From positions 10,315,001 through 10,379,000 of the forward strand of contig OX335645.2 in assembly GCA_946894095.1 (NCBI GenBank): 64,000 bases of DNA, written 5' to 3'. Made by a program: the position numbers and the translations under genes. This DNA is from Incurvaria masculella (lineage: Eukaryota > Arthropoda > Insecta > Lepidoptera > Incurvariidae). Under the pieces are notes generated by a model. The model was not told the DNA's origin. It ran no database searches and saw only the letters and a list, made by a program, of their open reading frames with translations. Position 1 is the first letter of the stretch; every line of letters begins with the position of its first letter. This document shows positions 43,477-55,079 of this stretch, piece after piece.

Positions 43477-43875
43477 TTCTTTGGTCCTTCTTTCCTGGAT
43501 AATTGATCCTATTCCGCTTTACCGCAATCCTCGTACCTCTTTACTCGAGCATATTAAAATTTAACATTTGTCCATTTAAATGCAATCGCTGAAAGTAAAT
43601 ACTTGATCAATCATAGTATCACTTCGCCTAGTTCATATTCTTAAAACATACATATGTTTCTTTATTGATATAGTGAGATCTAATCATATTAAAATCAAAT
43701 CTCATTGCATAATCGCAATACCTACCTACATTATCTTGGTCTCATTTCGTGCCATATTGAGTAACCGTTAGTTATAGTCACCGACGTCACCAAACGTCAA
43801 CTTGAGTTGAAGTGACGCGTTATTCAAATTCAAATTTAAAATTTCGTTTGCACGAACTTCACTTTCGTCCTCAAT
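43477..43875 (+). other. BEL/Pao leader with presumed primer-binding site
   Basis: TTCTTTGGTCCTTC directly follows the LTR, where a tRNA would prime minus-strand synthesis. I cannot name the tRNA. The remainder is the untranslated leader up to the ATG at 43876. Confidence 0.5.
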
Positions 43876-46827
43876 ATGGAACCATTGGCTCAAGTTACTA
43901 TTCTTGAAGCAAAAAGAAATAGTCTATTTGCAATCGTTGATAAAATTTACAATGCTAGTCTTAAGGTATCTCAGTCGCATGGCGATGAAAGTAAATTTCT
44001 CGTTTCTATTCACTCGTTAGAAAAAACTCGCACTGAGTTTAGTCAGGTAGTAGAGGACATAAACATCGCTAAGTTGACAGCTAACCCTAAGTGTAAACCT
44101 GATTTTAATTCATTGGAATCATTCAACGACCTTTATTGCCATATCAAATCTGTTGAACACACACTCAAGTCACTTGAGCGACCCCAAGCCACTGAAACTA
44201 AGATTTCAAGCTGCATTCGTAAACTTAAGCTTCCTGCCTTGGAATTGAAGTCATTCGATGGCACCGACAGTAACTGGAATGTTTTCTACGAGAATTTCAA
44301 AACTTTAATTCACGAAAACAAGGAACTGTCTAATACAGAAAAGGTGCAATTTCTCATTGGAAAACTGTCAGGGCGAGCCCTTACAGTTTGCGCAGGTATT
44401 CCTCCTATTGGTACGAATTATCAGTTAATTTGGGATGCACTTGTGTCAAAGTTCAACGATAAGCGTAGCCTGGCTACGCAGTACCTAAAACAGATTCTCG
44501 ATTTCAAAGCATTTTCCACTGCTTCTCCCGCCGCACTCGATGCTTTCTCTGAAAAGTTATGCCCCACATTTGCTGCTCTCAAGCAACTAAAATTGGATGA
44601 TCTTACAGATTTCATTATCACTCATCTCGCACTGTCTAAGTTAGACAAAGAAACTATTATCTCTTTTGAACAAGCAAGCAGGACGGAGGAAATACCTAAG
44701 TTCGAGTTGCTTGAAAGATTTGTGAAAGAACAATCAAAAATACTTTTTAGATCCTCCACAAACATTACCGCAAAGCAATTTAAACAAAACACGCACTCAT
44801 TTTTAGTGAATGAACATAAAAACTCAGGTTGCTTCGTTTGTGGTGGCGAAGAAAGGCATCCATTATTTCGCTGTCACGCGTTCGAAAAACTATCCGTTCA
44901 AGATAAGAACAAGTTGGTGGAGAAACACTCTGTATGCAAAAACTGTTTGGGGTTTCATGCCACAAATGTTTGCAAATCGAAACTGTCTTGCTTCAAATGC
45001 CACAAAGCCGGTAAGCCGCACCGGAGGCATCACTCAGCCCTCCATATTGATAACAATGTTAACCAATCTCGCACAAGCTATCCCGCAAAAATAATGGAAT
45101 CGACCGGTGCGCACGCGCAGAACGAGCGATCCATCAATCCGCCGCTATATTCACGTGGAACTCCCGCGCATGCGCGTACAGCGCCCTCTATCACCGCCAC
45201 AGGTTCCTCCGCAGGCTTCGCTTCTGCGCAGGCGCCTGAAACTCCGCTAACTTCAGGTCAGTTACCTGAAAACGCATCCGCTTTTAGGGCCGAGTCACAC
45301 TCGAGTCAATTAAACGATCTAAGTATGATTACCGCGACTAATTATAATCAGTCTACCACTATGTTATTATCAACCGCTGTTGTGTTAGTAACAAATAGTT
45401 ACGGCCAACAAGAAAAAATACGAGTACTTATTGATAATGGATCAATGTGCAATTTTATCACAGAATCGTGTTTAAAGCGCATTGGTTTAAAAATGTCTCG
45501 CTCTCCCGCTTCAGTAAGAGGAATTGGTTTATCTGTGCGACCGGTGAAAGGTTACGCTCGGTTAACAATTACTTCAAAGTTTGATTCGCAATGCACTTAC
45601 GATTTAAAGGCGTTGGTTATTGATAAAATTACTGACCAATTACCTAACGCAATTGTAAATTACCAACATTTACAACATTTACACGGTTTATCCCTCGCTG
45701 ATGAGAACTTTTGTATACCAGCTGATATAGATGGTTTGCTGGGAATAGAACTCTTTCCCTATATTCTCGGGTCTAAAAAGGTAATGCATGAATCATCAAG
45801 CACCGTTGCTATTGAAACAACCCTTGGTTATTTCGTTATGGGGAAAGCCATGTGCTCGCAAGTACAACGTTCCGATAATTCATTTTTTATCTCGATGGAA
45901 CCGACGCTAGAAACTCAAGTACAAAGGTTTTGGGAGCTTGAAAGTGTTGAAAATAAACAGCACATCAGTCCCGAGGACGCTCTGTGTGAACGCGACTTTA
46001 CGAATAATACAATCAGAGATAAAGATGGTCGCTTCATGGTCGCCTTGCCATTCAATAACGACCCGTCTGCCTTAGGCAACTCGAATGTAATTGCCTTAAA
46101 AAGGTTTCTCGCTCTCGAGCGTAAACTGAACGCAAACTCGGAGCTGAAAAATGGATACTTTACCGCCATTCGCGATTATATCGAGAGAGGATATTTATAT
46201 AAAGTGAAAAATCCGCAAGATGTTCAAAACACTTATGTTATTCCGCACCAGGCTGTCCATAGGCCCGATAAAGTGACTTCAAAAATACGGATTGTGTTGG
46301 ATGCGAGTTCTAAAACAAGTTCAGGTAAGTCACTGAACGATATTTTGCATGCAGGTCCCAACCTTCAGACTAGTATTTTTGATTTACTTATTAATTTGCG
46401 TTTATTTCCAATCGCACTTTCCGCAGACATCGAAAAGATGTATTTTCAAGTTATGGTTCATCCGCAACACCGTCCATTTCAACGCATTTTGTTCCGTTTT
46501 GATTCCAACGAACCTGTAGATACCTACGAATTCTCTCGCGTACCGTTTGGTATTAAAAGTTCGCCCTTTTTGGCTATGCGAGTGATCAAACAATTGATTG
46601 AGGAAGAAGCTAAGAGATTTCCGCTAGCAACATCCCTGGCTTCTCGAGCGTTGTACATGGACGACTTAGTGCTAAGTGTAGGAAGTGTCGCAGAAGCCCA
46701 AGAGTTGTATCGTCAGCTCGCTGCCATGTTCAAAGCTGGAGGGTTTAATCTCGTGAAATGGGTATCCAATTCACCTCAACAACTTTGGATTGCATTCCGC
46801 GCTCAGAGACTATCTCGCAGGTTATAG
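43876..46827 (+). CDS. BEL/Pao polyprotein, first part: gag, protease, reverse transcriptase
   Basis: 983 codons. Domains in order: a coiled N-terminus; a DUF1759-type gag region at about 115-265 (LELKSFDGTDSNWNVFYENF); Cys/His clusters at 319-378 that look like zinc knuckles (CFVCGG, CKNC, CFKCH); a DUF1758-type aspartic protease with VLIDNGS at 517-523, where the usual Asp-Thr/Ser-Gly is Asp-Asn-Gly; and the reverse transcriptase at about 790-968 with LSADIEKMY (first Asp, 851), FGIKSSPF and YMDD (927-930). The ATG at 43876 is the first in the frame after the leader. A frameshift near 46781-46795 ends this frame early, in the reverse transcriptase thumb. The gene makes virus-like core proteins and copies the RNA. 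The label is firm. Confidence 0.9.
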   Translation: MEPLAQVTILEAKRNSLFAIVDKIYNASLKVSQSHGDESKFLVSIHSLEKTRTEFSQVVEDINIAKLTANPKCKPDFNSLESFNDLYCHIKSVEHTLKSLERPQATETKISSCIRKLKLPALELKSFDGTDSNWNVFYENFKTLIHENKELSNTEKVQFLIGKLSGRALTVCAGIPPIGTNYQLIWDALVSKFNDKRSLATQYLKQILDFKAFSTASPAALDAFSEKLCPTFAALKQLKLDDLTDFIITHLALSKLDKETIISFEQASRTEEIPKFELLERFVKEQSKILFRSSTNITAKQFKQNTHSFLVNEHKNSGCFVCGGEERHPLFRCHAFEKLSVQDKNKLVEKHSVCKNCLGFHATNVCKSKLSCFKCHKAGKPHRRHHSALHIDNNVNQSRTSYPAKIMESTGAHAQNERSINPPLYSRGTPAHARTAPSITATGSSAGFASAQAPETPLTSGQLPENASAFRAESHSSQLNDLSMITATNYNQSTTMLLSTAVVLVTNSYGQQEKIRVLIDNGSMCNFITESCLKRIGLKMSRSPASVRGIGLSVRPVKGYARLTITSKFDSQCTYDLKALVIDKITDQLPNAIVNYQHLQHLHGLSLADENFCIPADIDGLLGIELFPYILGSKKVMHESSSTVAIETTLGYFVMGKAMCSQVQRSDNSFFISMEPTLETQVQRFWELESVENKQHISPEDALCERDFTNNTIRDKDGRFMVALPFNNDPSALGNSNVIALKRFLALERKLNANSELKNGYFTAIRDYIERGYLYKVKNPQDVQNTYVIPHQAVHRPDKVTSKIRIVLDASSKTSSGKSLNDILHAGPNLQTSIFDLLINLRLFPIALSADIEKMYFQVMVHPQHRPFQRILFRFDSNEPVDTYEFSRVPFGIKSSPFLAMRVIKQLIEEEAKRFPLATSLASRALYMDDLVLSVGSVAEAQELYRQLAAMFKAGGFNLVKWVSNSPQQLWIAFRAQRLSRRL

Positions 46828-46910
46828 ATTTTAACGAAGAGGCTGAAACTAAAATAATAGGTCTGCAATGGAAGCCAAAAGAGGATTATTTCCTTTTTAA
46901 GGTAAAATAG

Positions 46911-49211
46911 CAAGATCAAAAATGTACGAAGCGCAATATTCTTTCAACCGCTGCGCGATTATATGATCCACTCGGACTCATTGCGCCGGTCACAGCCTTT
47001 ATGAAGCTACTCGTTCAGGAGTGTTGGAAGCTGGAGTTGGGCTGGGATCAGGACGCACCCATCGCTATATATAAATTATGGGTGCAATTTAAAAGCGAAA
47101 TTGATTTTCTTTCGCACTTAAAAATACCGCGCCACATAGGCATAACAGATGGCTCAATTATTTGGTTATTGTGTTTTTGTGCCGCAAGCGAAAAGTGTTA
47201 CGGGGCTAATGTATACGTACGAACTGCTCTTAAACCCGATGTAAACGGTCTTACCGCATTATTATGTGCGAAATCAAAAATCGCACCTCTTAAGAAGGTA
47301 TCTCTCGCGCGCTTAGAGCTATGTGCCGCGCACCTACTTTCAAAGCTTGTCAAACAAGTAGTTAATATTGTCAGTGCGCGCTGCAATATCAGTGAGATTT
47401 TCGCGTTCAGTGATAGTCAAGTTGCTCTTGCCTGGATCTGTTCATCACCGCACAAGTGGCAAACTTTTGTTGCCAATAGAACGGCTTCTATTCAAGAAGT
47501 CATACCCGCTTCGCAATGGTTTCACGTGCCTGGGGACCAAAACCCTAGTGACATCGTGTCTCGACCTACTACGCCTAACAAGCTCGATTATGAGACTTGG
47601 TTCCGCGGTCCATCCTGGGCCAACTTGCCACGCTCGCAGTGGCCGGTAAAACCTTTTAGCCCAGTGGTTTCACAAGAGATCCCTGAGGCGAAACTAGTCG
47701 CATTGCCCTTGTCGATCCCTGAGGTACACCCTCTTCAAGTACTGGCAAATAGGGTATCGTCATGGTCAAGGCTACTTAACACAACTGTTTATATTTTGCG
47801 CTTTTCACGCCGCCTTGTATCCAAAGGTAAAATCACAGTTCACGATTTAGAATTGGCTGAATTGGTGTTATTAAAATGTGTTCAAACTGTACACTTTTCT
47901 GAAGAGGTAAAATTAATAAAAAATAATAAGCCGTCTTCGCTGGTAAAACTCAACCCTTTCATGGACGATGACGTCATAAGAGTGGGAGGTCGACTAAGCA
48001 ATTCAATTCTCGACTTCGATCAAAAATATCCTGTCGTCTTACCATCGAAAGATAGAATTGTGGCATTAATCATCATACATTACCATGAAAGAAATTTTCA
48101 CACTGGTCCTCATTTGCTACTTTCTCTTTTACGCCAAAAGTACTGGATACTCGGCGGACGTAATTTAGTCCGCAATTTGGTACAAAAATGTAACCTTTGT
48201 TTTCGGAACCGCCCGAAGCCAACTTTTCCGCTCATGGGTAATCTACCCAACTGCAGGGTCAATGAAGCGAAAAGTTTTTGTCACACGGGTGTCGATTATG
48301 CTGGACCATTCCACATTACTTTGACTCGCCGACGCGGTATTAAAAGTCAGAAGGCTTATCTGTGTCTATTTATATGTTTGGTGACAAAAGTTGTTCACTT
48401 GGAACTGGTCTCAGATTTGACTACTGAAATGTTTCTCGCAGCCTTCCGTCGTTTCATATCCAGAAGAGGACCGGTCTCCTTCGTTTATTCTGATGGAGGT
48501 TCTAACTTTATCGGAGCAAAGCGACACCTGGACGAATTGTACACGCTACTCAATAGTTCATCACATATTGATGAAGTAGAACGCGAGCTGACAAACCGCA
48601 GGATTGAATTTAAAATAAATCCGCCTCTCGCTCCCCATATGGGAGGAATTTGGGAAAGTAACATAAAATCGGTCAAGCAACATCTTTTTAAAGTTATAGG
48701 AACCCAAATATTAACTTGCGAAGAGTTGACTACAGTTTTGGTACAGATTGAGGCCCTCTTAAATAGTAGACCACTGTGCGCTCTCAGCTCAGATCCATCC
48801 GAGCCGACGGCACTCACACCCGCACATTTCCTCAACTGTGCCCCGCTACAATATCTTCCATCCAAAATGATTGCTTGCCAACCGGACAATATGAACCGAT
48901 ACGCTCTTCTTGATCACCTTCTCCAATCGTATTGGAAACGGTGGCGATTGGAGTACTTATCTACCCTCCAAACACGCGAGAAATGGAATACACCAGGTAA
49001 ACCGATACAAAAGGGAATGATGGTTCTCATTAAAGAGGAAAATGCTCCTCCATTACACTGGCCTCTCGGTGTCATTGAGGACGTCTTCCCTGGCAAAGAC
49101 AACATTGTGAGGGTCGCTCAAGTTAAAACGAAAACTGTAGCTACAGGCGACCTGTTGTACGTTTATGTCCTCTACCATCTCAATAATTCCATTTATTTAA
49201 TTAATGTTTAG
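46911..49211 (+). CDS. BEL/Pao polyprotein, second part: RNase H, integrase
   Basis: This is the continuation of the polyprotein in another frame. The true frame reopens near 46791, is cut by TAG at 46908-46910, and is then open to 49211. The first ATG is 47001, and residues below count from it. RNase H residues are D50 (ITDGS), E106 (RLELCAA), D138 (FSDSQ) and D184. The integrase has an HHCC zinc site (H362, H367, C397, C400) and the DDE triad D432 (GVDYAGPF), D498 (YSDGG) and E552 (GGIWES). A DUF5641-type tail follows from about 640. The usual final motif is found in another frame after about 49140, so the last 20 residues are out of frame. All catalytic residues are kept, which fits recent inactivation. 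Confidence 0.85.
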   Translation, partial: QDQKCTKRNILSTAARLYDPLGLIAPVTAFMKLLVQECWKLELGWDQDAPIAIYKLWVQFKSEIDFLSHLKIPRHIGITDGSIIWLLCFCAASEKCYGANVYVRTALKPDVNGLTALLCAKSKIAPLKKVSLARLELCAAHLLSKLVKQVVNIVSARCNISEIFAFSDSQVALAWICSSPHKWQTFVANRTASIQEVIPASQWFHVPGDQNPSDIVSRPTTPNKLDYETWFRGPSWANLPRSQWPVKPFSPVVSQEIPEAKLVALPLSIPEVHPLQVLANRVSSWSRLLNTTVYILRFSRRLVSKGKITVHDLELAELVLLKCVQTVHFSEEVKLIKNNKPSSLVKLNPFMDDDVIRVGGRLSNSILDFDQKYPVVLPSKDRIVALIIIHYHERNFHTGPHLLLSLLRQKYWILGGRNLVRNLVQKCNLCFRNRPKPTFPLMGNLPNCRVNEAKSFCHTGVDYAGPFHITLTRRRGIKSQKAYLCLFICLVTKVVHLELVSDLTTEMFLAAFRRFISRRGPVSFVYSDGGSNFIGAKRHLDELYTLLNSSSHIDEVERELTNRRIEFKINPPLAPHMGGIWESNIKSVKQHLFKVIGTQILTCEELTTVLVQIEALLNSRPLCALSSDPSEPTALTPAHFLNCAPLQYLPSKMIACQPDNMNRYALLDHLLQSYWKRWRLEYLSTLQTREKWNTPGKPIQKGMMVLIKEENAPPLHWPLGVIEDVFPGKDNIVRVAQVKTKTVATGDLLYVYVLYHLNNSIYLINV

Positions 49212-49306
49212 ATTTAGTTTTTTTTTTAATTTCATTAATGCTCACTTTTATAAACGCTTTACTTACGCTATATCTCATTGAAGGACCCCTTAAAAGGGAA
49301 TCCTCC

Positions 49307-49319
49307 AAGGCCGGGGGAA
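49307..49319 (+). other. Polypurine tract of the BEL/Pao element
   Basis: AAGGCCGGGGGAA directly before the 3' LTR, where plus-strand DNA synthesis would start. It has two pyrimidines but a clean GGGGGAA end. Confidence 0.65.
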
Positions 49320-49662
49320 TGGTTACGCCGCACTTAACAATTACATGCTCTAAAACAAACCAACCTATACTTATCCCCCACCACACTCTTCCTACCAAAA
49401 ATCCGCGCCAAAAACTGACAGTTGAATCTCAACGAACGACGCATACGCAAAGTCGAACCGCGCTCTCGCGATATTCTGTTCCGCCGAAACTCTCAAGGTC
49501 ATCAGTGCTTAAGTGCTGCGCTATCCTGAAGACCCAGCTCGAGGAAGGTCTCCGCCTGTGGTCGCCTGAAGGCTGCTGCTGCTGAGGCTGCAAAGAAAGA
49601 AAAGTGCGAGGACTATCAGATCGAAGCGCCCTGCAACTAGTCGAAGGTCGGTGGCGCTATCA
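49320..49662 (+). repeat. 3' LTR of the BEL/Pao element
   Basis: 343 bp, nearly identical to 43135-43476. GCTAG follows at 49663-49667. Confidence 0.9.
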
Positions 49663-49667
49663 GCTAG

Positions 49668-51999
49668 TACAATATATTTCCGTACTTCAAATTCTACCGT
49701 TATATTTATGTATATTTTATACGGTATCTTTTTTACTTAGTATGTCTAAATCCTTGCAACGTTTAAGTTAAAAGACAAAATAGATAGTATGTATTGTTTT
49801 GTAATAACATGTCGCGCAAGCATTATGATCGCCTTATCCCTCACCTCTCTACATCGCATCTTCACACCTCACTACTTCACCTCACCGCACCCGACGGACG
49901 GAGGCTCGCTTCGAGCTGGTCATTTATGACATCGCGGTCTTTTTATTTAGATATTTGTTTTAGTACCCTTTATTTTATTTCCTCTAAACTCATTATTATG
50001 CATAAATAAATTCCTTTTTCCTGCGCGACTCCCATCGTTATTTTAATTTCGTGTATCTTTCAAAGTCTTAAAGTCGCATCGGAATTGTCACCTTTTTCTT
50101 TTACTCGTCGGATGTCGCTCTCGTGGGTGCCGTTTCAATATTTTAAAGATAGAAATGATAAAATCTTTTTGAGTCGGCCCGAGTGAAAACCGTGTCGTTA
50201 AAGCCATAATTATTTTTGATTCGTTATCGACGAAGTTTTATAAGTTCGCTGCATTTTTGTTACGAACTCGATTTACTTTGAGATAAGTAAAACATATTCA
50301 ACCTCTGATAAATATTTACCTTCGTCGAATGAATCAAACTTGTTTATTAAGAGTATCTTATCTCTGTAATAAAGTGTGAAAACCTAGGCAATTTTATTAA
50401 TTTTCTTCTCTCGAATGTTACACCTTCTGCCCATTATAATGAATATAATTAACATTAATAATTAGTACTCACGATTATGTTAAATATGTAGTGACCAAGA
50501 AAGTAGCGATTCTCTCGACTGATAACTGACAGGTCGCACGTTATCGACGTGTTATATCGCCAGATGATCTCGAAATGGTGACGAAACATCGTGGGAGGTC
50601 TTTCAAATTGTGTCTTCATATGTGTGGCATTTCCGTTTAAGAGTGATATGTCTCAAACTTAATTAAAATCAATTGTAATTACGAATCATTTCACTAGATC
50701 GCCTGATAAGTGTGTTAAGTTAAAATAGCGTACAAGATATGCATTGAAAATAAGTACTAGAGGGATAATATATTTTTCTGTTTTCAATCCAGAATAATAT
50801 GGCAAGAAGACATCGATACAAAACCTAATTGTTTTAATTAGGCGCAATAAAGGATTCAGTACACATTCCACTTTTGAGATGTTTAATATAAAGCCATAAA
50901 ATAATTCAGCGACCTGCTCATTTAAAAGGCATTATTTTGTAGTATCTATGTACCAACAACAGAAGGACATAAAAAATGGAGGTCAAAACAATAAAAAGTC
51001 ACTTCATCGATACTTAAATATAAATTGAACCATTATATATTTTAATTTATTATTTTGGGGCTATTTCACGTAACAAGCTCTATCAATGATCTCGTTTTAT
51101 AGCCTTTAAACTGCGAAATTTAAATCACTCCAAGATATACGTATGAGAAAATGTTCCGAAGAACACCGGCCAGATTTCATAATCCCTAACACCCACTAAT
51201 TAAATTGATGTATATTTTATTTACTTAACTTTTATTCACTGATTGGATTGGTAAGTATACATTTTAAAATATTTATGTACAGACTTTTATGACTAAAATG
51301 GTGTTAACATTCTGTACCAATATAAGTGCTTGCTTTTTACACATGGGTGTATAAATGCGTAGCATACAAGCAAGCTATAAAATAAATGGAAATTGAGTTT
51401 CATTGTAGTGCATATTCGATATCTGTTCAACATATTCCAGGCTTGTTTCACTAAAAATGTACGGAAAGTTCGATCCGGCTTCCGGGAAAATTATCGCAAA
51501 CCCTTTCACACAATTAATTTCAATTTGTAATTTCCATTTGTCTAATAAAATAGATTACGAGTGATTGCATTTTTTTAAATTATAAGTTGGATTGATTATG
51601 CGCGACGAAAAAATGTTTTTGCACTGCACGCTTGCCATATTATGGCGCTGTTGCACCTAGAAATAAGGAATACTATTGAGAAGATATACAGATTGTTAAC
51701 GGAGGTACCTACACACAAAATGTATGGGGACGACGTTTTTTTTAAGTTGTGCATAGTAATACCTGGTTAAAGTTTGGACTATAGCTTCGTTAACACCCTG
51801 TATAAATTATCTTCTTGAGAAATGTGCCCCGTCAGCATTGATGGCAGATTTAGATTCGTTTAAGTTAATTTTACACGCCTTTTGAATTCATCAATTTTCA
51901 AAGACAATTTCGATTACACTGATTGGTGATTAGAGTAAAATAATCAAATATTTAAGGCAAAACATATTAAGTACAAAACCAAGAGGTGGCTGATGATAA
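49668..51999. other. Unique AT-rich DNA, no supported gene
   Basis: Only short open frames. No repeat is recognised. Confidence 0.45.
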
Positions 52000-52130
52000 G
52001 AAAAACATACATTTTCTTACTAAGCAATTACGTCGTTTTTTCAACAAAGCTGATATATATGTAAAATAGACCGTGAAGCAAGGACTAGAAAAGCAGTAAA
52101 AAATAGTACTATATTACCATAGTGGAAGGC
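52000..52130 (+). repeat. Repeat family W, copy 1
   Basis: TTCTTACTAAGCAATTACGTCG, AATAGACCGTGAAGCAAGGAC and TTACCATAGTGGAAGGC also occur, diverged, at 55080-55345. Confidence 0.5.
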
Positions 52131-54504
52131 TAGACTCGAAACAATAAGGAAACCTTTTATGGGTAATGCGTTTTCCAATTGTGCGACCAGTTTTTACCCA
52201 TAACTAAGACACGTTTTCTTAAAAGTAAAATCATAATTTCCTGGGTTGTTGCAAAACATTTGTCTCGAATAAAGATAGACCAGGTACTTAATAAGAAGAA
52301 AACAGCAACTACAGAATTGGGAACACGTTTCTATCCTCTCGCCGCCTCACATTCAAACTTCATGCAAATTGAGTTGTGCCGGTCGCAGGCCCGCTAGTAA
52401 ATAACAGCATATCAGGAGCCGCACTTCGGGACAATTTTGACAAAATCGCGAGTTGTTCTAGTAGTAATCATTCTTAAGTAAAATATATTTTTCGAACTAA
52501 ACGAGTACGACCCTTTTTTATTTAAATATGATATTTCGAACGAAAAGTATATTTTAACGAAGTCAATTTAGGACTGAATCTAGTGTCTGATGTCAAAAAC
52601 GATTTTAGTGACGGCGGTAATATGTTTGGATATACATTATTTTCGGTGAATGTATAATAATACCTTAATATATGTAAAATCCTAACGACTGTGGAAGTAG
52701 GAGACATTGATTATAGGAGGAAAAACTGAAGAATTCCAAATGATGGCTGTATAGCGGACTTTATAGACGAACTGCTAGCGAAAGTTTTGCTTGTTGCTTT
52801 AAGTTCAGCCTTCCAGTATATACATAATGTAGTTCTGGTTAGAGCTCTCTTTCTTCAGTTCATTTGGACGTGTTTCATGGTCGATTCTAGATACCTATCA
52901 CATTTCTTTTAAAAATATATTATAAGTACTGTAATTATATAAGTGACCGTGTAAGACGCAAGATAAAAGTGTTGCGTAGCCCAGAAAAATAAGTATGTAT
53001 AATGAGATATGGCAACAAGCGCACGAAGTAAAGCGAGAGGATGGCATTTCTAGTTTTTCCAATTCTGTGGCCGCAACATTACGGCGGTGGAGCGGAGCCG
53101 GGGCCGCTCCGGTATCGGGCAAAGTTAAATAAGTGTAAATAAAGGAAGTTGCAATAAATATCGCGAGCGACTTGTATTCAGACAATTTTAATTCCCCTTC
53201 TGCACGGCACAGATTTCCCGGCGCGATCGGCAAAACTTCCTTGTTTTTAATTTTCTTTAAGAGATTCGTTTATATTGTTTGTTTTGCTTGAGCTGAATAG
53301 GTGGGAGGTTCTGCCACAGACTATTCGGCTCATTTCGACACAGATGTAGGCAACGACACTTGTTCGTTATACTTTAAACTGTAATGTTCGGGACACAAGA
53401 TTCATTTCTTGTCGTTTTGCGTTTAAGCCTTGGTCGCAATTTCGGCCGACCCATAGATAAGGGAGGCCAACTTTGACGGTGTCGTTTCGTTTGTTTCTTT
53501 TCTTTCGTCTGAAGTTCTCTTTTCTAGTGCGATGATACAAACAATTAGAACATAAATATATGCGCTAATTAAAAAAGTTTAAATTGAAGTTACAGATTCG
53601 AACACCGCGCCTTGGCGCACGATGTAGCTTTTACAACTTGGAAACTTTAAGGATCCAATGCTTAACCGTACTTTGATTATTATTTGGTAACCATTTCTGG
53701 TATTATTTATACGTTAAGACAATTTAAGAAAAAAGTTCTGAATATAATTTCCTAAACATTTACATTGCTTTCAACCTACAACCGTCTATGACACCTCTCG
53801 CTTACATTTTAGGGTATACCCTTTGAGATAGTGAAAGCATTGTAGACGGAAGAATCGTAAAGTTTCTTTGCGGATTCTTCTTTACTGAGTTGATCGAATC
53901 AATTAGTTTTCGGCGTAACTTAGTGTAATTTGACTACCAAAAACGTTTAAATAAATGAAATGAAATTCTAGATTTCGCCCGCATAAAAATCACCAACGGA
54001 TATTCAAAACAGTCATGGGTGAAGATTCTGCCTCGGACGGAATTATTGTGAATAAACGAGAAGATAATAAAGGCCGTTCTACCTGTTCACTGTCGACGGG
54101 GCATCTCGGGGTCCGATGTTATGACATTTTATAGCAGTCGGCGCTGCGGCTGCGGAATAGGAACAATAGGATAGTTGGAAGCAAGTTTGAAGCATCCGCT
54201 GTTCGCACTATCGCGCCATCAGCGCAGCGCTGACTCTCCGGCTCTTCGCAATGAAGGTAATGACGGTACCGAGTCAAAGATGTCTGACTATTTACACATG
54301 GTCTCACAGAATTTATATAATTAGGCTAATCTATTGGAAGGGTATAAAAACGTTTTTAAATGTAACTAAAAATTCTTATTTTATACGTTATATTTCTATT
54401 CATATTTTTTATTAAGGGTTTCTAAAGTTATTTTTAATATAATATATATTTTTTAATATGCTAACGAATAAGAACGAATTAAATACATACTGTTTACTTA
54501 AAGT
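52131..54504. other. Unique DNA with a GC patch
   Basis: A GC patch lies at 53070-53120 and a milder one at 54180-54250. No gene is supported. The 111-codon minus-strand frame at 52898-53233 matches nothing I know. Confidence 0.4.
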
Positions 54505-54672
54505 CATTATATCAGCCCGACATACCGCATTCCCGAAGGAATTTGGTACCATGGCAGGATCTTCTTTTCTTAGCAGGGCTGAGTATATTGAACTGGATTG
54601 AAATCCCGGACATTTTTTTCATTGCTGTTCAGACCATCTTCTCTTCCAATGAGATGGTGCCAACCCGTCTTA
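54505..54672 (-). mobile_element. SINE copy Q, central fragment
   Basis: CATTCCCGAAGGAATTTGG, CCATGGCAGGATCTTC and GAGATGGTGCCAACCCG match the 3' half of the SINE body on the minus strand. Confidence 0.55.
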
Positions 54673-55079
54673 TGTACAGATACTTGGCGCAGACAGACTG
54701 ACACATTTATCTCCAGAGCGTTGGTCTTTATCCCGTGAACCCAGTTTCAGCCATTTACGTTATCGTTACCATTTTTGTCGCGACCTCCTAGTCTACAAGA
54801 TGCGTTACCTCGCTACGTGCGGCCACCGCTGCATTGGCCTGCACGAGCCAATGCGAGATTAAATAATCGATTTAAAACTTATGTAGCATGTCAAGCCCTA
54901 TCTGTGTTCGCGCAACAATCATGGGAATATAACTGATTGTCGCTAGATATTGCTGGCGGAGCGCTCGCCGTCGGACCTCGCTATCTATCTGCCTATTATT
55001 ATGCAACCGGTAAGGTTTATTTAATACTCAGACAGCAATACTATGGGGGTATTGTTTGTTTAATGCATAATGGAGTTAT
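54673..55079. other. No recognisable feature
   Basis: Short unique stretch between two repeats. Confidence 0.4.

Larger units (their letters stand above)
43135..49662 (+). mobile_element. BEL/Pao LTR retrotransposon, nearly complete
   Basis: A 6.5-kb element with LTRs at both ends, gag-protease-reverse transcriptase-RNase H-integrase order, and GCTAG duplicated on both sides (43130-43134 and 49663-49667). BEL/Pao elements make 5-bp duplications. The LTRs differ at about two positions, so the insertion is young. Three coding lesions (a frameshift near 46781-46795, TAG at 46908, a frameshift near 49135-49147) make it non-autonomous unless they are assembly errors. No envelope gene is present. 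Confidence 0.9.

Noticed and set aside
43135..49662. Endogenous retrovirus with envelope
   Set aside because: No third open frame lies between the integrase and the 3' LTR, so there is no envelope gene. Domain order and duplication length fit BEL/Pao.
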